DNA from: Bacillus zhangzhouensis
GTDB lineage: Bacteria; Bacillota; Bacilli; Bacillales; Bacillaceae
DNA: 64,000 bases
Reading direction: 5' to 3'
Assembly: GCA_025809375.1 (NCBI GenBank)
Contig: CP099514.1
Span: forward strand, 1,178,001 to 1,242,000
A model generated the notes under the pieces. The model saw only the letters and a program-made list of their open reading frames with translations, was not told the origin of the DNA and made no database searches. The position numbers and the translations under genes are program-made. Below are positions 8,319 to 17,106 of the stretch, piece by piece. Position 1 is the first letter of the stretch, and the number at the start of each line of letters is the position of its first letter.

Positions 8319-9203
8319 ATGGAACAAGCAGCGAAGACATCGAAAATCGCGTTTCTATCCGTGCTGAGCAATACATTTGTTGTCATTTTAAAAATCATTG
8401 TGGGTCTATTAACTGGATCTGTTGCGGTTTTATCAGAAGCCATTCATTCGTTTCTAGATTTACTGGCGTCGTTTATTGCATTTATTTCTGTTCGTATTTC
8501 AAGAAAGCCAGCAGATTCTAAACATCCGTATGGACATGGAAAGATCGAAAATATTTCTGGAACGATTGAGACCCTGCTGATTTTCGTTGCTGGCATTTGG
8601 ATTATATACGAATGTGTTCACAAATTAATGCATCCAGATCCAGTCAAGCTGCCCGTGCTTGGCATTGTGGTTATGCTGCTGGGCGCGCTCATCAATTTTG
8701 TTGTATCGAGGATTGTAAGCAAAGAGGCTGAGCGAGTACATTCAGTCGCCATGAAATCAAATGCACTGCACCTGTTAACGGATGTGTATACGTCACTAGG
8801 GGTGGCATTCAGTTTATTGCTTGTGGCATCAACCGACTGGTATTACCTAGATCCTATCATTGGAATGGTTCTGGCCCTCTTTATTATGCGTGAAGCATTT
8901 ATACTCATGAAGGAAGCCTTCCCGCCGCTTGTTGATGCTCGATTAACACCAGAGGAAGAACAATCAATCGAAGCGATTATTCAAGGATTCAGTCAAGAAT
9001 TTATTGAATATCATGACTTTCGAACAAGGCGGTCTGGTGCAGAGGAATATATTGATTTCCATTTGATTGTAGATGGAAAGACAACCATTAAAGATGTTCA
9101 CCAATTATGTGATCGAATTGAAGAGAAGATTCAGCTTGAATTTCCGCATGCGCAAATCTTTATTCATGTGGAACCTGAAAGTGAAAGAAGCTCACAAACG
9201 TAA
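8319..9203 (+). CDS. Cation diffusion facilitator family metal exporter
   Basis: 294 aa with about six membrane helices and a soluble C-terminal domain, the CDF (PF01545) architecture for proton-driven export of divalent metals. The two metal-site motifs are HSFLD in helix 2 and HLLTD in helix 5. Both are HxxxD, the pattern usual in zinc-type CDF proteins, so zinc export is an inference; manganese or iron cannot be excluded. HPYGHGKIE, the conserved loop after helix 2, is present. It starts at ATG 8319 after AAAGGAGG. The 289 bp upstream hold no recognised riboswitch. It is divergent from patA. Confidence 0.88.
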   Translation: MEQAAKTSKIAFLSVLSNTFVVILKIIVGLLTGSVAVLSEAIHSFLDLLASFIAFISVRISRKPADSKHPYGHGKIENISGTIETLLIFVAGIWIIYECVHKLMHPDPVKLPVLGIVVMLLGALINFVVSRIVSKEAERVHSVAMKSNALHLLTDVYTSLGVAFSLLLVASTDWYYLDPIIGMVLALFIMREAFILMKEAFPPLVDARLTPEEEQSIEAIIQGFSQEFIEYHDFRTRRSGAEEYIDFHLIVDGKTTIKDVHQLCDRIEEKIQLEFPHAQIFIHVEPESERSSQT

Positions 9204-9206
9204 AAA

Positions 9207-9243
9207 AGGCGATCAACCTGTTCTGAGGTTGTATCGCCTCTTT
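9207..9243 (+). terminator. Terminator of the CDF gene
   Basis: Stem AGGCGATCAACCT / AGGTTGTATCGCCT (one bulge) followed by CTTT. It may also serve the converging 51-aa gene. Confidence 0.75.
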
Positions 9244-9265
9244 ACGCTTCATCTATGAAATGAAA

Positions 9266-9421
9266 TCAATATCCATAAGCAGTATCGTAGTCTTCATACC
9301 AAGAGATATAAGCTGTGTCATCGTTTGACAAACCATGCTTCATATCTAAAAAATCAGCTTCGCAAATATCTTCAATTACAGTCATTTCGTTGTTCTTTAG
9401 TAATACGACAGTTCCCATCAT
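9266..9421 (-). CDS. Small acidic protein, 51 aa, function unknown
   Basis: A 51-codon frame starting MMGTVVLLKN and ending DTAYGY. It is acidic, has one cysteine (C20) and ends in a Tyr/Asp-rich tail. AAAGAAAGGTG is 3 nt before the first ATG and 6 nt before the second, so either may be used. No family is recognised. It converges on the CDF gene and shares its terminator region. Codon use looks like that of the neighbours, which supports a real gene. Confidence 0.6.
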   Translation of the reverse strand: MMGTVVLLKNNEMTVIEDICEADFLDMKHGLSNDDTAYISWYEDYDTAYGY

Positions 9422-9586
9422 GAACACCTTTCTTTAAAAAATCCTTGCCTATTGTATCATTTGAAGAATCATTGTCAACAGAAGAATGGAAACAAGACGA
9501 AAATATCACAAAATGTTAAAAAATCAGGAGGTAAAAAAATGAGAAGTCCCATAATTTTCACAATTTTTCAGCATTTATTCACATAA

Positions 9587-9615
9587 ATATTTTAGATCAA
9601 ACTAATCTAAAATAT
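9587..9615. promoter_or_regulatory. Perfect 11-bp inverted repeat upstream of the RDD gene
   Basis: ATATTTTAGAT, 7-nt spacer, ATCTAAAATAT. It lies 105 bp before the RDD start, is too AT-rich to be a good terminator and has no T-run. It looks like a binding site for a dimeric repressor, but I do not recognise whose. Confidence 0.55.
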
Positions 9616-9719
9616 ATGTAAAAGTGTAAAGCTGCATTGATCTTGCTATATTCATAGGATATAATTACGAATGATTATAAGAAATTTATAGAAAACATAC
9701 ATAATAAAGGAGAAATAGG

Positions 9720-10262
9720 ATGGAAACCAACATAACAGAACCACACATTCAAGAAAAGAAGCATCCTGAGCTAGCAGGTGTAGGCTATCGTTTTCTTGCG
9801 CACCTTTTGGACGGTATCATTATCGGAGTACCAATTGCTTTTATCATGTTTATTTTGGCGTCAGTCTTTTTTGTCTCTAGCCCAGGGGCAGCAGCGATGC
9901 TAGATGACGGCAGTTATGGCTATTCTTCTACCGTCATCACGGATGAGGAATGGGAAGCTATTATGGGACTGATCTTTTTCTATATAGGGGCAATCTTGAT
10001 GGGTACCGTGGTGACATGGCTTTATTACGCCATTATGGAATCATCAAAATGGCAAGGAACACTCGGGAAGATGGCTCTCGGCATCAAAGTAACAAAAGTC
10101 ACAGGCGAAAAGGTCACATTCGGACGTGCAACAGGCCGCTTCTTTGCAAAAGGCTTCTTGTCTCCGATCTTATATATTGGCTATATCATTGCCTTTTTCA
10201 CAGAGAAAAAACAAGCACTTCACGATTTGATTGCAAGTACCATTGTTGTGAAGAAATCATGA
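9720..10262 (+). CDS. RDD-family membrane protein
   Basis: 180 aa with the RDD domain (PF06271): the Arg (GYRFLAHLLDG, about residue 23) and the Asp pair region in helix 1, then hydrophobic segments near residues 31-55, 80-110 and 140-165, ending LHDLIASTIVV. Most RDD proteins have no defined role; some act in ion exchange or osmotic tolerance. The ATG at 9720 follows AAAGGAGAA. It stands alone between a possible operator and a strong terminator. Confidence 0.85.
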   Translation: METNITEPHIQEKKHPELAGVGYRFLAHLLDGIIIGVPIAFIMFILASVFFVSSPGAAAMLDDGSYGYSSTVITDEEWEAIMGLIFFYIGAILMGTVVTWLYYAIMESSKWQGTLGKMALGIKVTKVTGEKVTFGRATGRFFAKGFLSPILYIGYIIAFFTEKKQALHDLIASTIVVKKS

Positions 10263-10299
10263 AAAAGCACCTCTGCCATATGGTAAGAGGTGCTTTTTC
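10262..10299 (+). terminator. Terminator of the RDD gene
   Basis: Stem AAAAAGCACCTCT / AGAGGTGCTTTTT with an 11-nt loop and flanking A and T runs. Confidence 0.9.
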
Positions 10300-10381
10300 A
10301 TAGATCGCTTGTATGGAAGAGGGGAACAGCACATAAAATAGAATGATAGTGAAAAATGAGGCAGGGAAAGGAGACAATCGA

Positions 10382-11692
10382 TTGAGAACAGGAAAAAAGA
10401 CTGCACAGAAAAAAGGGGCAGGCTTCGGGCTGTTTTTGACAGCACCTGTGTTGGCCTGGGCATTGTATGATTTTGCAAATACGATCTTTTCATCAAATAT
10501 GATCACCATTTTCTTCCCGTTTTACTTGCAGGAAACGATCGGGGACAGTGGGAAAATGGACCAGATTGCAAGTACCTTTATTTCTTATGCAAACGCACTA
10601 GCCAGTTTTTTTCTCGTCATGTTTACACCTTTATACGGAGTGCTGATTGATCGTACAGGAAAAAAGAAACGCTACATTACGGTTTTTACGTTCATATGTA
10701 TTGCTTGTACGGTGTTGATGGGGGTTTTTGCTGGGATTGATTTCTCAAGTGAATGGCTTGGACTGCCTGTTTCTTTAATGGTCGTGGTCACCTTGTTTGT
10801 GATCGCAAAGTTTTTTTATCATTCTAGTCTTGTTTTCTATGACACCATTCTGCCCGATCTTGGGACAAAGGATGAAATCCCACTTATTTCCGGATTTGGT
10901 ATCGCCGTTGGCTATGTAGGAACACTTGTCGGCCTCTCTGTTTATTTACTTGTCGGCAATGACCAATTTTATGAAGCATTTATTCCGACAGCCCTTTTGT
11001 TTCTTCTCCTTTTTCTACCCTTTCTCTTTTTTGTAAAAGATCCTCATCCGCTGCCTCAGCAAGAGAAAAAGGCCTCTTTTTTCAGCGGGTACAAAGAGAT
11101 TGTTCATACGTTTAAAGAGATGAAAAGATACAAGCCAGCTTTTATCTTTATGATCGCCTTCTTTTTTATGAATGATGCCCTACAAACAGCGATTGCGATG
11201 ATGGCTGTTTATGCCAAAATCATCATTGGCTTTACCGCTGGGCAATTTATTTTGCTCTATCTTGTGTCAACCATTTCAAGTATTATTGGCTCCTTTCTGT
11301 TTGGTTATATCACAAAAGCGATAGGGGCAAAGCGCTCGATTACAGTCGTGTCTATTATTTTAATTGTTGCGCTCATCTTGGCTGTGACAGCGGCAACCGA
11401 ATGGGTATTCTGGGTAGCAGGCAGTTTATTTGGAATTTCACTTGGCGCAAGCTGGGGGGCATCACGAATCTTGATTATTGAACTGACACCGAAGGAAAAG
11501 CGAGGACAGTTTTTTGGCCTCTTTGCATTCTCAGGGAAGGTGTCTTCCATTATCGGACCCATCATTTATGGCTCAGTTACGCTGCTGTTTGCAGAGCACG
11601 GAAATCTCGCAAGCCGTCTTGCGCTAGGGTCTTTGCTCATCCTTGCAGCGATAGGGCTTGTGATTCATCAATTCGTTCGAGAGAAAGCATAA
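10382..11692 (+). CDS. MFS transporter, UMF1/YxiO-like
   Basis: About 436 aa with twelve predicted membrane helices. The N-terminal signature [11 protein letters not shown] is typical of the UMF1/Atg22-like family (PF11700), to which B. subtilis YxiO belongs. DRTGKKKR sits in the cytoplasmic loop 2-3. The substrate is unknown. TTG 10382 is preferred because AAAGGAG (10367-10373) lies 8 nt upstream; an ATG at 10343 in the same frame lacks a ribosome site. It ends just before the sigma-D promoter of cheV. Confidence 0.8.
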   Translation: MRTGKKTAQKKGAGFGLFLTAPVLAWALYDFANTIFSSNMITIFFPFYLQETIGDSGKMDQIASTFISYANALASFFLVMFTPLYGVLIDRTGKKKRYITVFTFICIACTVLMGVFAGIDFSSEWLGLPVSLMVVVTLFVIAKFFYHSSLVFYDTILPDLGTKDEIPLISGFGIAVGYVGTLVGLSVYLLVGNDQFYEAFIPTALLFLLLFLPFLFFVKDPHPLPQQEKKASFFSGYKEIVHTFKEMKRYKPAFIFMIAFFFMNDALQTAIAMMAVYAKIIIGFTAGQFILLYLVSTISSIIGSFLFGYITKAIGAKRSITVVSIILIVALILAVTAATEWVFWVAGSLFGISLGASWGASRILIIELTPKEKRGQFFGLFAFSGKVSSIIGPIIYGSVTLLFAEHGNLASRLALGSLLILAAIGLVIHQFVREKA

Positions 11693-11699
11693 AGAAACG

Positions 11700-11726
11700 T
11701 CAACTTTTTACCTATGCTGCCGATAT
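11700..11726 (+). promoter_or_regulatory. Sigma-D promoter of cheV
   Basis: TCAA (11700-11703), 15 nt, then GCCGATAT (11719-11726), a perfect sigma-D -10 element with a one-mismatch -35 (TAAA). It lies 40 bp before the cheV start, fitting the motility regulon. Confidence 0.75.
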
Positions 11727-11765
11727 AAAAAGTACAATCTTATATTGAAGAATAGAGGGATTTCC

Positions 11766-12674
11766 GTGGCTTTAAACAAACAAGAAATTTTACTTGATTC
11801 TGGTACCAATGAATTGGAAATTGTGAAGTTTGAAATTGGTGCAAATCAATTCGGCATTAACGTCATGAAAGTAAGAGAAATCATTCAGCCGGTTGAGGTG
11901 ACGGTTGTACCGCATTCTCATCAAGATGTAGAAGGGATGATTAGTTTACGAGGCGAGATTTTACCAGTCATCAATCTATTTTCCTTTTTTCATGTCGAGT
12001 CAGATCAGTCAGAACAAGAGAAATATATTGTGACTGAATTCAACCAACGGAAATTTGTGTTCCATACAGGAACGGTATCACAAATTCACCGTGTCAGCTG
12101 GGAAGAGATTGAGAAGCCGACTGCACTCAATCAAGGGATGGACCGTCATTTAACGGGCATCATTAAGCTTGATGAAAAAATGATTTTCCTTCCAGATTAC
12201 GAAAAAATCATTTATGATATTGAATCCGCTTCTGGTGTTGATACGTATCATATGTTTAACGGTGAGAAAGACGAGAGAAGAACAGGGAAGAAGCTGTATG
12301 TCGTTGAAGATTCTCCGCTTCTCATGCGTTTATTAACAAATGAATTAACCGAAGCAGGCTATCACAACATTGTGACCTTTGAAGATGGCAAACAGGCATA
12401 TGATCATGTCATGGACCTTGTCAGCAAAGGAATCAGTGTCACAGAAGAAATTGATATGATTATTACGGATATTGAAATGCCTAAAATGGATGGCCACCGG
12501 CTAACAAAACTGCTGAAGGACAATCCATTAACAAATTCCATTCCGATTCTTATTTTCTCTTCTTTAATCACTGAAGATTTGCGTCATAAAGGGGAAACGA
12601 TCGGTGCAGATGATCAAATCAGTAAACCAGAAATTCATCAGCTGATTGAAAAGGTCGATCATTTTATGATCTAA
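11766..12674 (+). CDS. cheV: Chemotaxis coupling protein CheV
   Basis: Couples chemoreceptors to the CheA kinase and takes part in adaptation through its own phosphorylation. A CheW-like domain (about residues 10-155) is followed by a response-regulator receiver domain (176-302) with acidic residues E181/D182, phospho-acceptor D235 in [12 protein letters not shown] and lysine near FSSLI...SKP. The start is GTG 11766 with AGAGGGA 5 nt upstream, giving 302 aa, close to the B. subtilis 303; the upstream in-frame ATG lacks a site. Confidence 0.93.
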   Translation: MALNKQEILLDSGTNELEIVKFEIGANQFGINVMKVREIIQPVEVTVVPHSHQDVEGMISLRGEILPVINLFSFFHVESDQSEQEKYIVTEFNQRKFVFHTGTVSQIHRVSWEEIEKPTALNQGMDRHLTGIIKLDEKMIFLPDYEKIIYDIESASGVDTYHMFNGEKDERRTGKKLYVVEDSPLLMRLLTNELTEAGYHNIVTFEDGKQAYDHVMDLVSKGISVTEEIDMIITDIEMPKMDGHRLTKLLKDNPLTNSIPILIFSSLITEDLRHKGETIGADDQISKPEIHQLIEKVDHFMI

Positions 12675-12678
12675 ACAA

Positions 12679-12709
12679 AAAACCACTCATGCCGAGTGGT
12701 TTTTTCTGT
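12679..12709. terminator. Bidirectional terminator, cheV and ykyB
   Basis: AAAAAACCACTC / GAGTGGTTTTTT with a 5-nt loop, between convergent genes. Confidence 0.9.
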
Positions 12710-13171
12710 TTAAAAATAGCTTTCCCCGAGTCGTTTGAAGACAGGTTTTGTGTAATGTGATTTTTGTTTTGCGGCGGCAGTTTTTTCTTTTAAACCGACA
12801 TACGTTTGAAGTATTTGCTTTGCTCGGCTTAATGACATATTCGCTTTCGGATTGCGATATGATTGATTTAAATTTCCTAAGTGTGGTAAAAATTCGAAGT
12901 CTTCTTTCGTTGGTGGCAGGTGAAAATAATAATCTCCAATTTCAATCAGCACGTCGGACTGTTGTTGACTATACTTGGGATTGTTAGAGAAATGTAGGCC
13001 CACTTTTCTTCCTTTACCTTCTTGTAATAGTTTTTGCAGCGCACGTTTTTTCAAAAGATAAAGAAACTTGGGGTTTGGTGCGGTTTTAGCATGGCGGTTA
13101 ACAGTATAAATGGCTTTTGCGATGTTTTCTGCTGTAGGTTCTATGTCTTTAGTATGAGCATAATCGTCCAT
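12710..13171 (-). CDS. ykyB: Conserved protein YkyB
   Basis: A 153-aa basic soluble protein recognised by sequence and by its place next to cheV, as in B. subtilis. No function is established. It is rich in Lys/Arg at the C-terminus (KEKTAAAKQKSHYTK) and has no membrane segment or signal peptide. The ATG at 13171 follows AAAGGAGAG. Confidence 0.85.
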   Translation of the reverse strand: MDDYAHTKDIEPTAENIAKAIYTVNRHAKTAPNPKFLYLLKKRALQKLLQEGKGRKVGLHFSNNPKYSQQQSDVLIEIGDYYFHLPPTKEDFEFLPHLGNLNQSYRNPKANMSLSRAKQILQTYVGLKEKTAAAKQKSHYTKPVFKRLGESYF

Positions 13172-13709
13172 TTTTTCTCTCCTTTGTCTTTCGTCTTCCT
13201 GTGCTTAGTATAAATTATACGTTTTTATTAGTAAATTGCAAATAGAGTTATTGTAAAAAGCGATAGGATGTCCATTGTTCTTATTTACAATGGCCATTCA
13301 TGACAGTTCTAAAACGTGTCTGTATATAAAAATGGCAGAATGGGTGTGCAAAGACACTAGTATCTATCGATCATGATTTTTCTTCTATTGGTTTCAGTTA
13401 GAAAGAATCCGGCGCTTTTCATTTTATATATGCTAAAGGTGTCGTATTTTCTATTCTTTTAAACTTACCATTTGCGCTTATCCAACGATTATAAATCGCT
13501 TGCATTTTTGAGCTAATAAATAAGAAGGAGGAGCGTTCAAAAAGAAAGAAGTTCGTACTAGGAGGGAATAATAATTAACTGTTTGAAATATATACTAAGT
13601 GAACTATTAGTTCGTGATAACTACCTATTTAATTAAATGGGTAGCTTCTCAATTTGTATTCATGTTGCGTCTGAAACCCATAGCCGAACATATGGATTAA
13701 CATCATGAT
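13172..13709. other. AT-rich gap of 538 bp without a recognised gene
   Basis: No frame with a credible ribosome site persists. It contains strong Shine-Dalgarno-like strings (AGAAGGAGG near 13524, AGGAGGG near 13561) with no matching frame, a short palindrome GAACTA-T-TAGTTC (13602-13614) and a hairpin CTACC(T)ATTTA / AAATGGGTAG near 13621-13645. This may be the remnant of a lost gene. Confidence 0.5.
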
Positions 13710-13925
13710 TTATTTCTTATGAATAGAATAAGCGCAATAAAAACAACCATTAAAGTTAGTTTCATTCGTCATTTGTTTGGCTTCAGCAATGGCACTATCG
13801 CCAGTCATGTGCAGACCAATCAACGTACGGCTTGCAGCATCACCTAAAAATGCACAATCTTCTGTATGTACAACATACTGTCCTTGATCATCTTTTGAGT
13901 GAATAAAATAATAACTCTTTAGCAT
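13710..13925 (-). CDS. Small cysteine-containing protein, unknown function
   Basis: 71 aa when started at the ATG at 13925, which lies 6 nt after GGAGGTG; a longer start at 13940 is less likely. It begins MLKSYYFIHSKDDQG and contains one central Cys (in DCAFLG) and a C-terminal GCFYCAYS, so three cysteines including CxxC that could hold a metal or a disulfide. I do not recognise a named family. It converges toward ykuC's promoter side and is followed by no clear terminator. Confidence 0.7.
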   Translation of the reverse strand: MLKSYYFIHSKDDQGQYVVHTEDCAFLGDAASRTLIGLHMTGDSAIAEAKQMTNETNFNGCFYCAYSIHKK

Positions 13926-14063
13926 ACTCTTCACCTCCAACCTGACTATCCTACTATAAAACTTCCAAAGATGTAAAGGAATTTTATGAAAAATGTTGTA
14001 AATTTATGCATATTCCTGTATTTGAAAAAAGAAACAATGTGTGAATCATGAAACGGAGCAAAT

Positions 14064-14096
14064 GAAAAAGGACTTTCTTTAAAAGAAGTCCTTTTT
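14064..14096 (-). terminator. Terminator of ykuC
   Basis: AAAAAGGACTTC-type stem with GAAGTCCTTTTT, 7-nt loop, A/T runs on both sides. Confidence 0.85.
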
Positions 14097-14104
14097 CTGT
14101 TCAA

Positions 14105-15382
14105 TTATTGCACTCCCTGACCCTTTAGTTCACGCTGCACGTCTAAGTCGGTAGCTTCTCTGCTGAACTTTGGCAGTGTAATGAAGTAAAAAAGGAAGAC
14201 GAGTAAAATAATTATACCCATTCCGTAATAAATATAAGAAACATTTGTGATGAACTTTGGAAATAACACGGCAATGAAACCTAGCGTCATTGATTGTGCA
14301 AACATGGTGAGCGGATCAACCCACCCTGATACGCGTCCCATCAGACGAGGGTGAACAATTTTCGGGAGCCAGCCGCCAATGACAATGTTGACTGGGCCAA
14401 TGCATGTACCAATGACAAATGATGTGATATAAAACAACCATAATGTATGGGTAGAACCAAGGACAATAATTAAAATACCTGCGACTAGAATTGGAATCGA
14501 CATGAGATAGTGCATCTTTACCTTTTTCGCAAGAACAGAGCCTATTAAGCTTCCAACGAGCAAGCCTGCACCGATCGCAATTGTAAAGAAAGATGTATGC
14601 AGTTCAAAATGGTCCGGTGAAAGACCGTATTTCATTGTAAACATCGGAAGAACGGCAAATGCGCCATTGACTAGACCGAAAACAAAAAAGCCAAAAATTA
14701 AAGAAGCCAATAATTTATTTTTTAAAATATAGAGAATGCCTTCTTTAAAATCTTTCAGAGACGTTTTAATGGTCATGCCTTTCCAGCCTGCTTGTCCATT
14801 TGGCTGACGTGCTTCAATTGGAATGTTGCATGATCGAATGAGAATACCTGAAATAATAAAACTGACTAAATCAATGGTAATGGCACCGTGAAGTCCAATC
14901 GTTTTATACATAATCGCACCGAGTCCAACGCCAAAGACCATAAATAAACTAAACAGCATTTGATTCAAGCCAGCGGCTTTTGCATATTGATCTTTATTTA
15001 AAATGGCCTGAACGAGAGAAGCTTCAGCTGGATAGAAGAACTTCGTAATAGCACTTCGAATAAACAAGATCAAGAAAATAAGTGGCAGTGAATTAAAATA
15101 AATAACGATGAATAATACAATCGTCAGTCCAGCTCGTATCCAATCACAATTCTCTGCGACTTTTTTACGATCAAAACGGTCTGCGACCACACCGACCATA
15201 AAAAAGACAAAGACGGTAGGAAGAGAATACATAAGCTCAGCCAATGTGGCGTATGCGGGCTGATGACTAAAATGGTCGAGCAAATAAAAGGCAAACGCCA
15301 TATTGCCTACTGTTGTCCCCATTTGCGAAGCAAGTGCCGCAAAAAAGAGACGAACAAAATTTCTGTTTTTAAAAATATCCAT
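14105..15382 (-). CDS. ykuC: MFS transporter YkuC
   Basis: 425-aa major facilitator protein with about twelve membrane helices. The N-terminal segment FKNRNFVRLFFAALASQMG and the loop motif DRFDRKK are typical of the enterobactin-exporter-like/drug-efflux MFS branch. The substrate is unknown. The ATG at 15382 follows AAGGAGCG. Its position between ykyB and ykuD is as in B. subtilis. Confidence 0.88.
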   Translation of the reverse strand: MDIFKNRNFVRLFFAALASQMGTTVGNMAFAFYLLDHFSHQPAYATLAELMYSLPTVFVFFMVGVVADRFDRKKVAENCDWIRAGLTIVLFIVIYFNSLPLIFLILFIRSAITKFFYPAEASLVQAILNKDQYAKAAGLNQMLFSLFMVFGVGLGAIMYKTIGLHGAITIDLVSFIISGILIRSCNIPIEARQPNGQAGWKGMTIKTSLKDFKEGILYILKNKLLASLIFGFFVFGLVNGAFAVLPMFTMKYGLSPDHFELHTSFFTIAIGAGLLVGSLIGSVLAKKVKMHYLMSIPILVAGILIIVLGSTHTLWLFYITSFVIGTCIGPVNIVIGGWLPKIVHPRLMGRVSGWVDPLTMFAQSMTLGFIAVLFPKFITNVSYIYYGMGIIILLVFLFYFITLPKFSREATDLDVQRELKGQGVQ

Positions 15383-15451
15383 AAATACGCTCCTTATCCT
15401 GAAGATACCACTTTATATCATATAAAATTTTAACCATTCGTACAATTGATT

Positions 15452-15958
15452 TCATCTATTGGCTATAATGGTCACAGGTGTTCCGTTTGGAACGAGTGAA
15501 GCAAGTTCGATGACATTCTGATTATACATACGAATGCATCCTTTAGAAACAGCTTTACCAATTGAAGACGGGTTATTCGTACCGTGAATGCCATAATGAA
15601 TTTTTGAGAGGCTCAGCCAATAAGCGCCAAAGGGACCTCCTGGGTTTGGCTGTCTGTTGACAATATAATAAGAACCTGTCGGTGTCATATTTAGAATTTT
15701 CCCTGTTGCAATCGGATACGAACGAATAAGCTGTGATCCAGAAAACAAAACGAGACGTTTCGTTGAAAGCGAAACAAAGATGCGGTAAGGGATCGTATTA
15801 GGATCTGGCAAACCAGGGATGATTATCACCTCATTTTGTTCGGGCTCGCGAGTTTGAAGTGACGGATTTGAAGCCTTTAAGGCATCTGTTGTTGTTCGAA
15901 AATCAAGTGCTATAGAAGCAAGGGTTTCCCCACTTTTCACCGTGTATCGCAGCACCAA
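15452..15958 (-). CDS. ykuD: L,D-transpeptidase YkuD
   Basis: A small (about 168 aa) peptidoglycan L,D-transpeptidase associated with spores in B. subtilis. An N-terminal LysM domain (about residues 3-50, YTVKSGETLASIA) binds the wall. The YkuD catalytic domain carries HYGIHGTN and SKGCIRM, whose Cys is the nucleophile. The start is TTG 15958 or the adjacent GTG 15955, after AAAGGAG; B. subtilis YkuD begins at an equivalent point. No signal peptide is visible, as in the known protein. Confidence 0.9.
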   Translation of the reverse strand: MVLRYTVKSGETLASIALDFRTTTDALKASNPSLQTREPEQNEVIIIPGLPDPNTIPYRIFVSLSTKRLVLFSGSQLIRSYPIATGKILNMTPTGSYYIVNRQPNPGGPFGAYWLSLSKIHYGIHGTNNPSSIGKAVSKGCIRMYNQNVIELASLVPNGTPVTIIANR

Positions 15959-16110
15959 AGCACACTCCTTTTACTCAAATAAAGAAAGCGATGATGCCGT
16001 CACTTGACATACAAAATGGACGGAATCAGGCCCAGTCAGGTTTTCCTAACCTTTGTCATGAGAAAAATCTTTGATTATACATATGCAGGAGAGGGCGGGT
16101 TGGTTTCTAT

Positions 16111-16968
16111 TTATACGCCAGATGTAAAGGTAAAAAAGGTTAACTCGGGTTTGGCTAAAAACCGAAGCGGCAGCCGCGTTGTCCCAAGTCTACGGTTGAC
16201 ATAGATACGGTGCTGATCGCTGCCGTATAAACCTTCTACATATGTATGGCCGTAAGGTGCTGTGAGAATTGGGCCATAGAAAGGCAGCTGTACTTGACCG
16301 CCATGCGTATGCCCGGAAAGCTGCAAGTTAATAGGTGTTGTTTTCAGCTCTAAGGCGGCATCAGGCTCATGGACGAGCAGTAACGTAAATAAATCAGATG
16401 ATACTTCCCGTTTGATCAAATCGTAATCAGGCATGCTCATCATGAGATCATCCAGTGAAGCAATCTGAATATGCGCATGATCTTTTTCTAATAGAAACAC
16501 ATCATTTTTACATAATGTAAATCCACAAGCATCCATTGTTTTCTCATAAAGCTCCACGCCAAATGGTCCGTAGTCATGATTTCCATAAATGGCGAGCTTA
16601 CCGAACGGAGCATGAAGCTTATTCAAATAAGCCTTCGCTTTTTCATGCTCTTCAGCGGATGCTTGAAAATCAACGAGGTCACCTGTGAACACAATGAGAT
16701 CTGGAGATGCAGCATTGATTTTCTTGACGATGGCTTCTAAATTCTTCTCAGGAAATGTATTACTCAAATGAACGTCACTAAATTGAGCAATTTTAAATTG
16801 GTCAAACGAAGCTGGTAGTTGACTATCATGAATAGTGAGTGACACGGTATCGATCATGCGTGGCTCAATGTACCTAGCATAGCTATAACCGGATGTGGTC
16901 GTCAAAAGACCGAGAATACTCGCGCCAGCTGCTCCTTTTAAAAACTGCCTGCGGGAAAGATGCTTCAT
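16111..16968 (-). CDS. ykuE: Tat-exported metallophosphoesterase YkuE
   Basis: 285 aa. The N-terminus has a twin-arginine signal (SRRQFLKG at residues 5-12) followed by a hydrophobic stretch. The calcineurin-like phosphoesterase core shows FSDVHLSN, GDLVD, GNHD and GHTHGGQ, the metal ligands of the family. In B. subtilis, YkuE is exported by TatAyCy and attaches to the cell wall. The ATG at 16968 follows AAGGAGT and starts the Tat signal; an upstream in-frame start would bury it. Confidence 0.92.
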   Translation of the reverse strand: MKHLSRRQFLKGAAGASILGLLTTTSGYSYARYIEPRMIDTVSLTIHDSQLPASFDQFKIAQFSDVHLSNTFPEKNLEAIVKKINAASPDLIVFTGDLVDFQASAEEHEKAKAYLNKLHAPFGKLAIYGNHDYGPFGVELYEKTMDACGFTLCKNDVFLLEKDHAHIQIASLDDLMMSMPDYDLIKREVSSDLFTLLLVHEPDAALELKTTPINLQLSGHTHGGQVQLPFYGPILTAPYGHTYVEGLYGSDQHRIYVNRRLGTTRLPLRFLAKPELTFFTFTSGV

Positions 16969-17050
16969 ATAAGACTCCTTTATAAATAAAATTAAGTATA
17001 GCATGATATTTGGATCATCTCCCATATGGTGCACTGGGGGTCAATCATGA

Positions 17051-17083
17051 TATGATAGACAATAATGAATGAATAGTCATTCA
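17051..17083 (+). promoter_or_regulatory. FadR operator and -10 element of fadH
   Basis: TGAATGAATAGTCATTCA (17066-17083) fits the Bacillus FadR consensus TGAATGAMTANTCATTCA and sits just after a TATGAT -10 element (17051-17056), where a bound repressor would block transcription. Long-chain acyl-CoA would relieve this. Confidence 0.8.
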
Positions 17084-17106
17084 AATGACACAAAGGGGGA
17101 GAACAA

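Noticed and set aside
12748-12987. Plus-strand frame opposite ykyB
   Set aside because: It is a shadow of ykyB.
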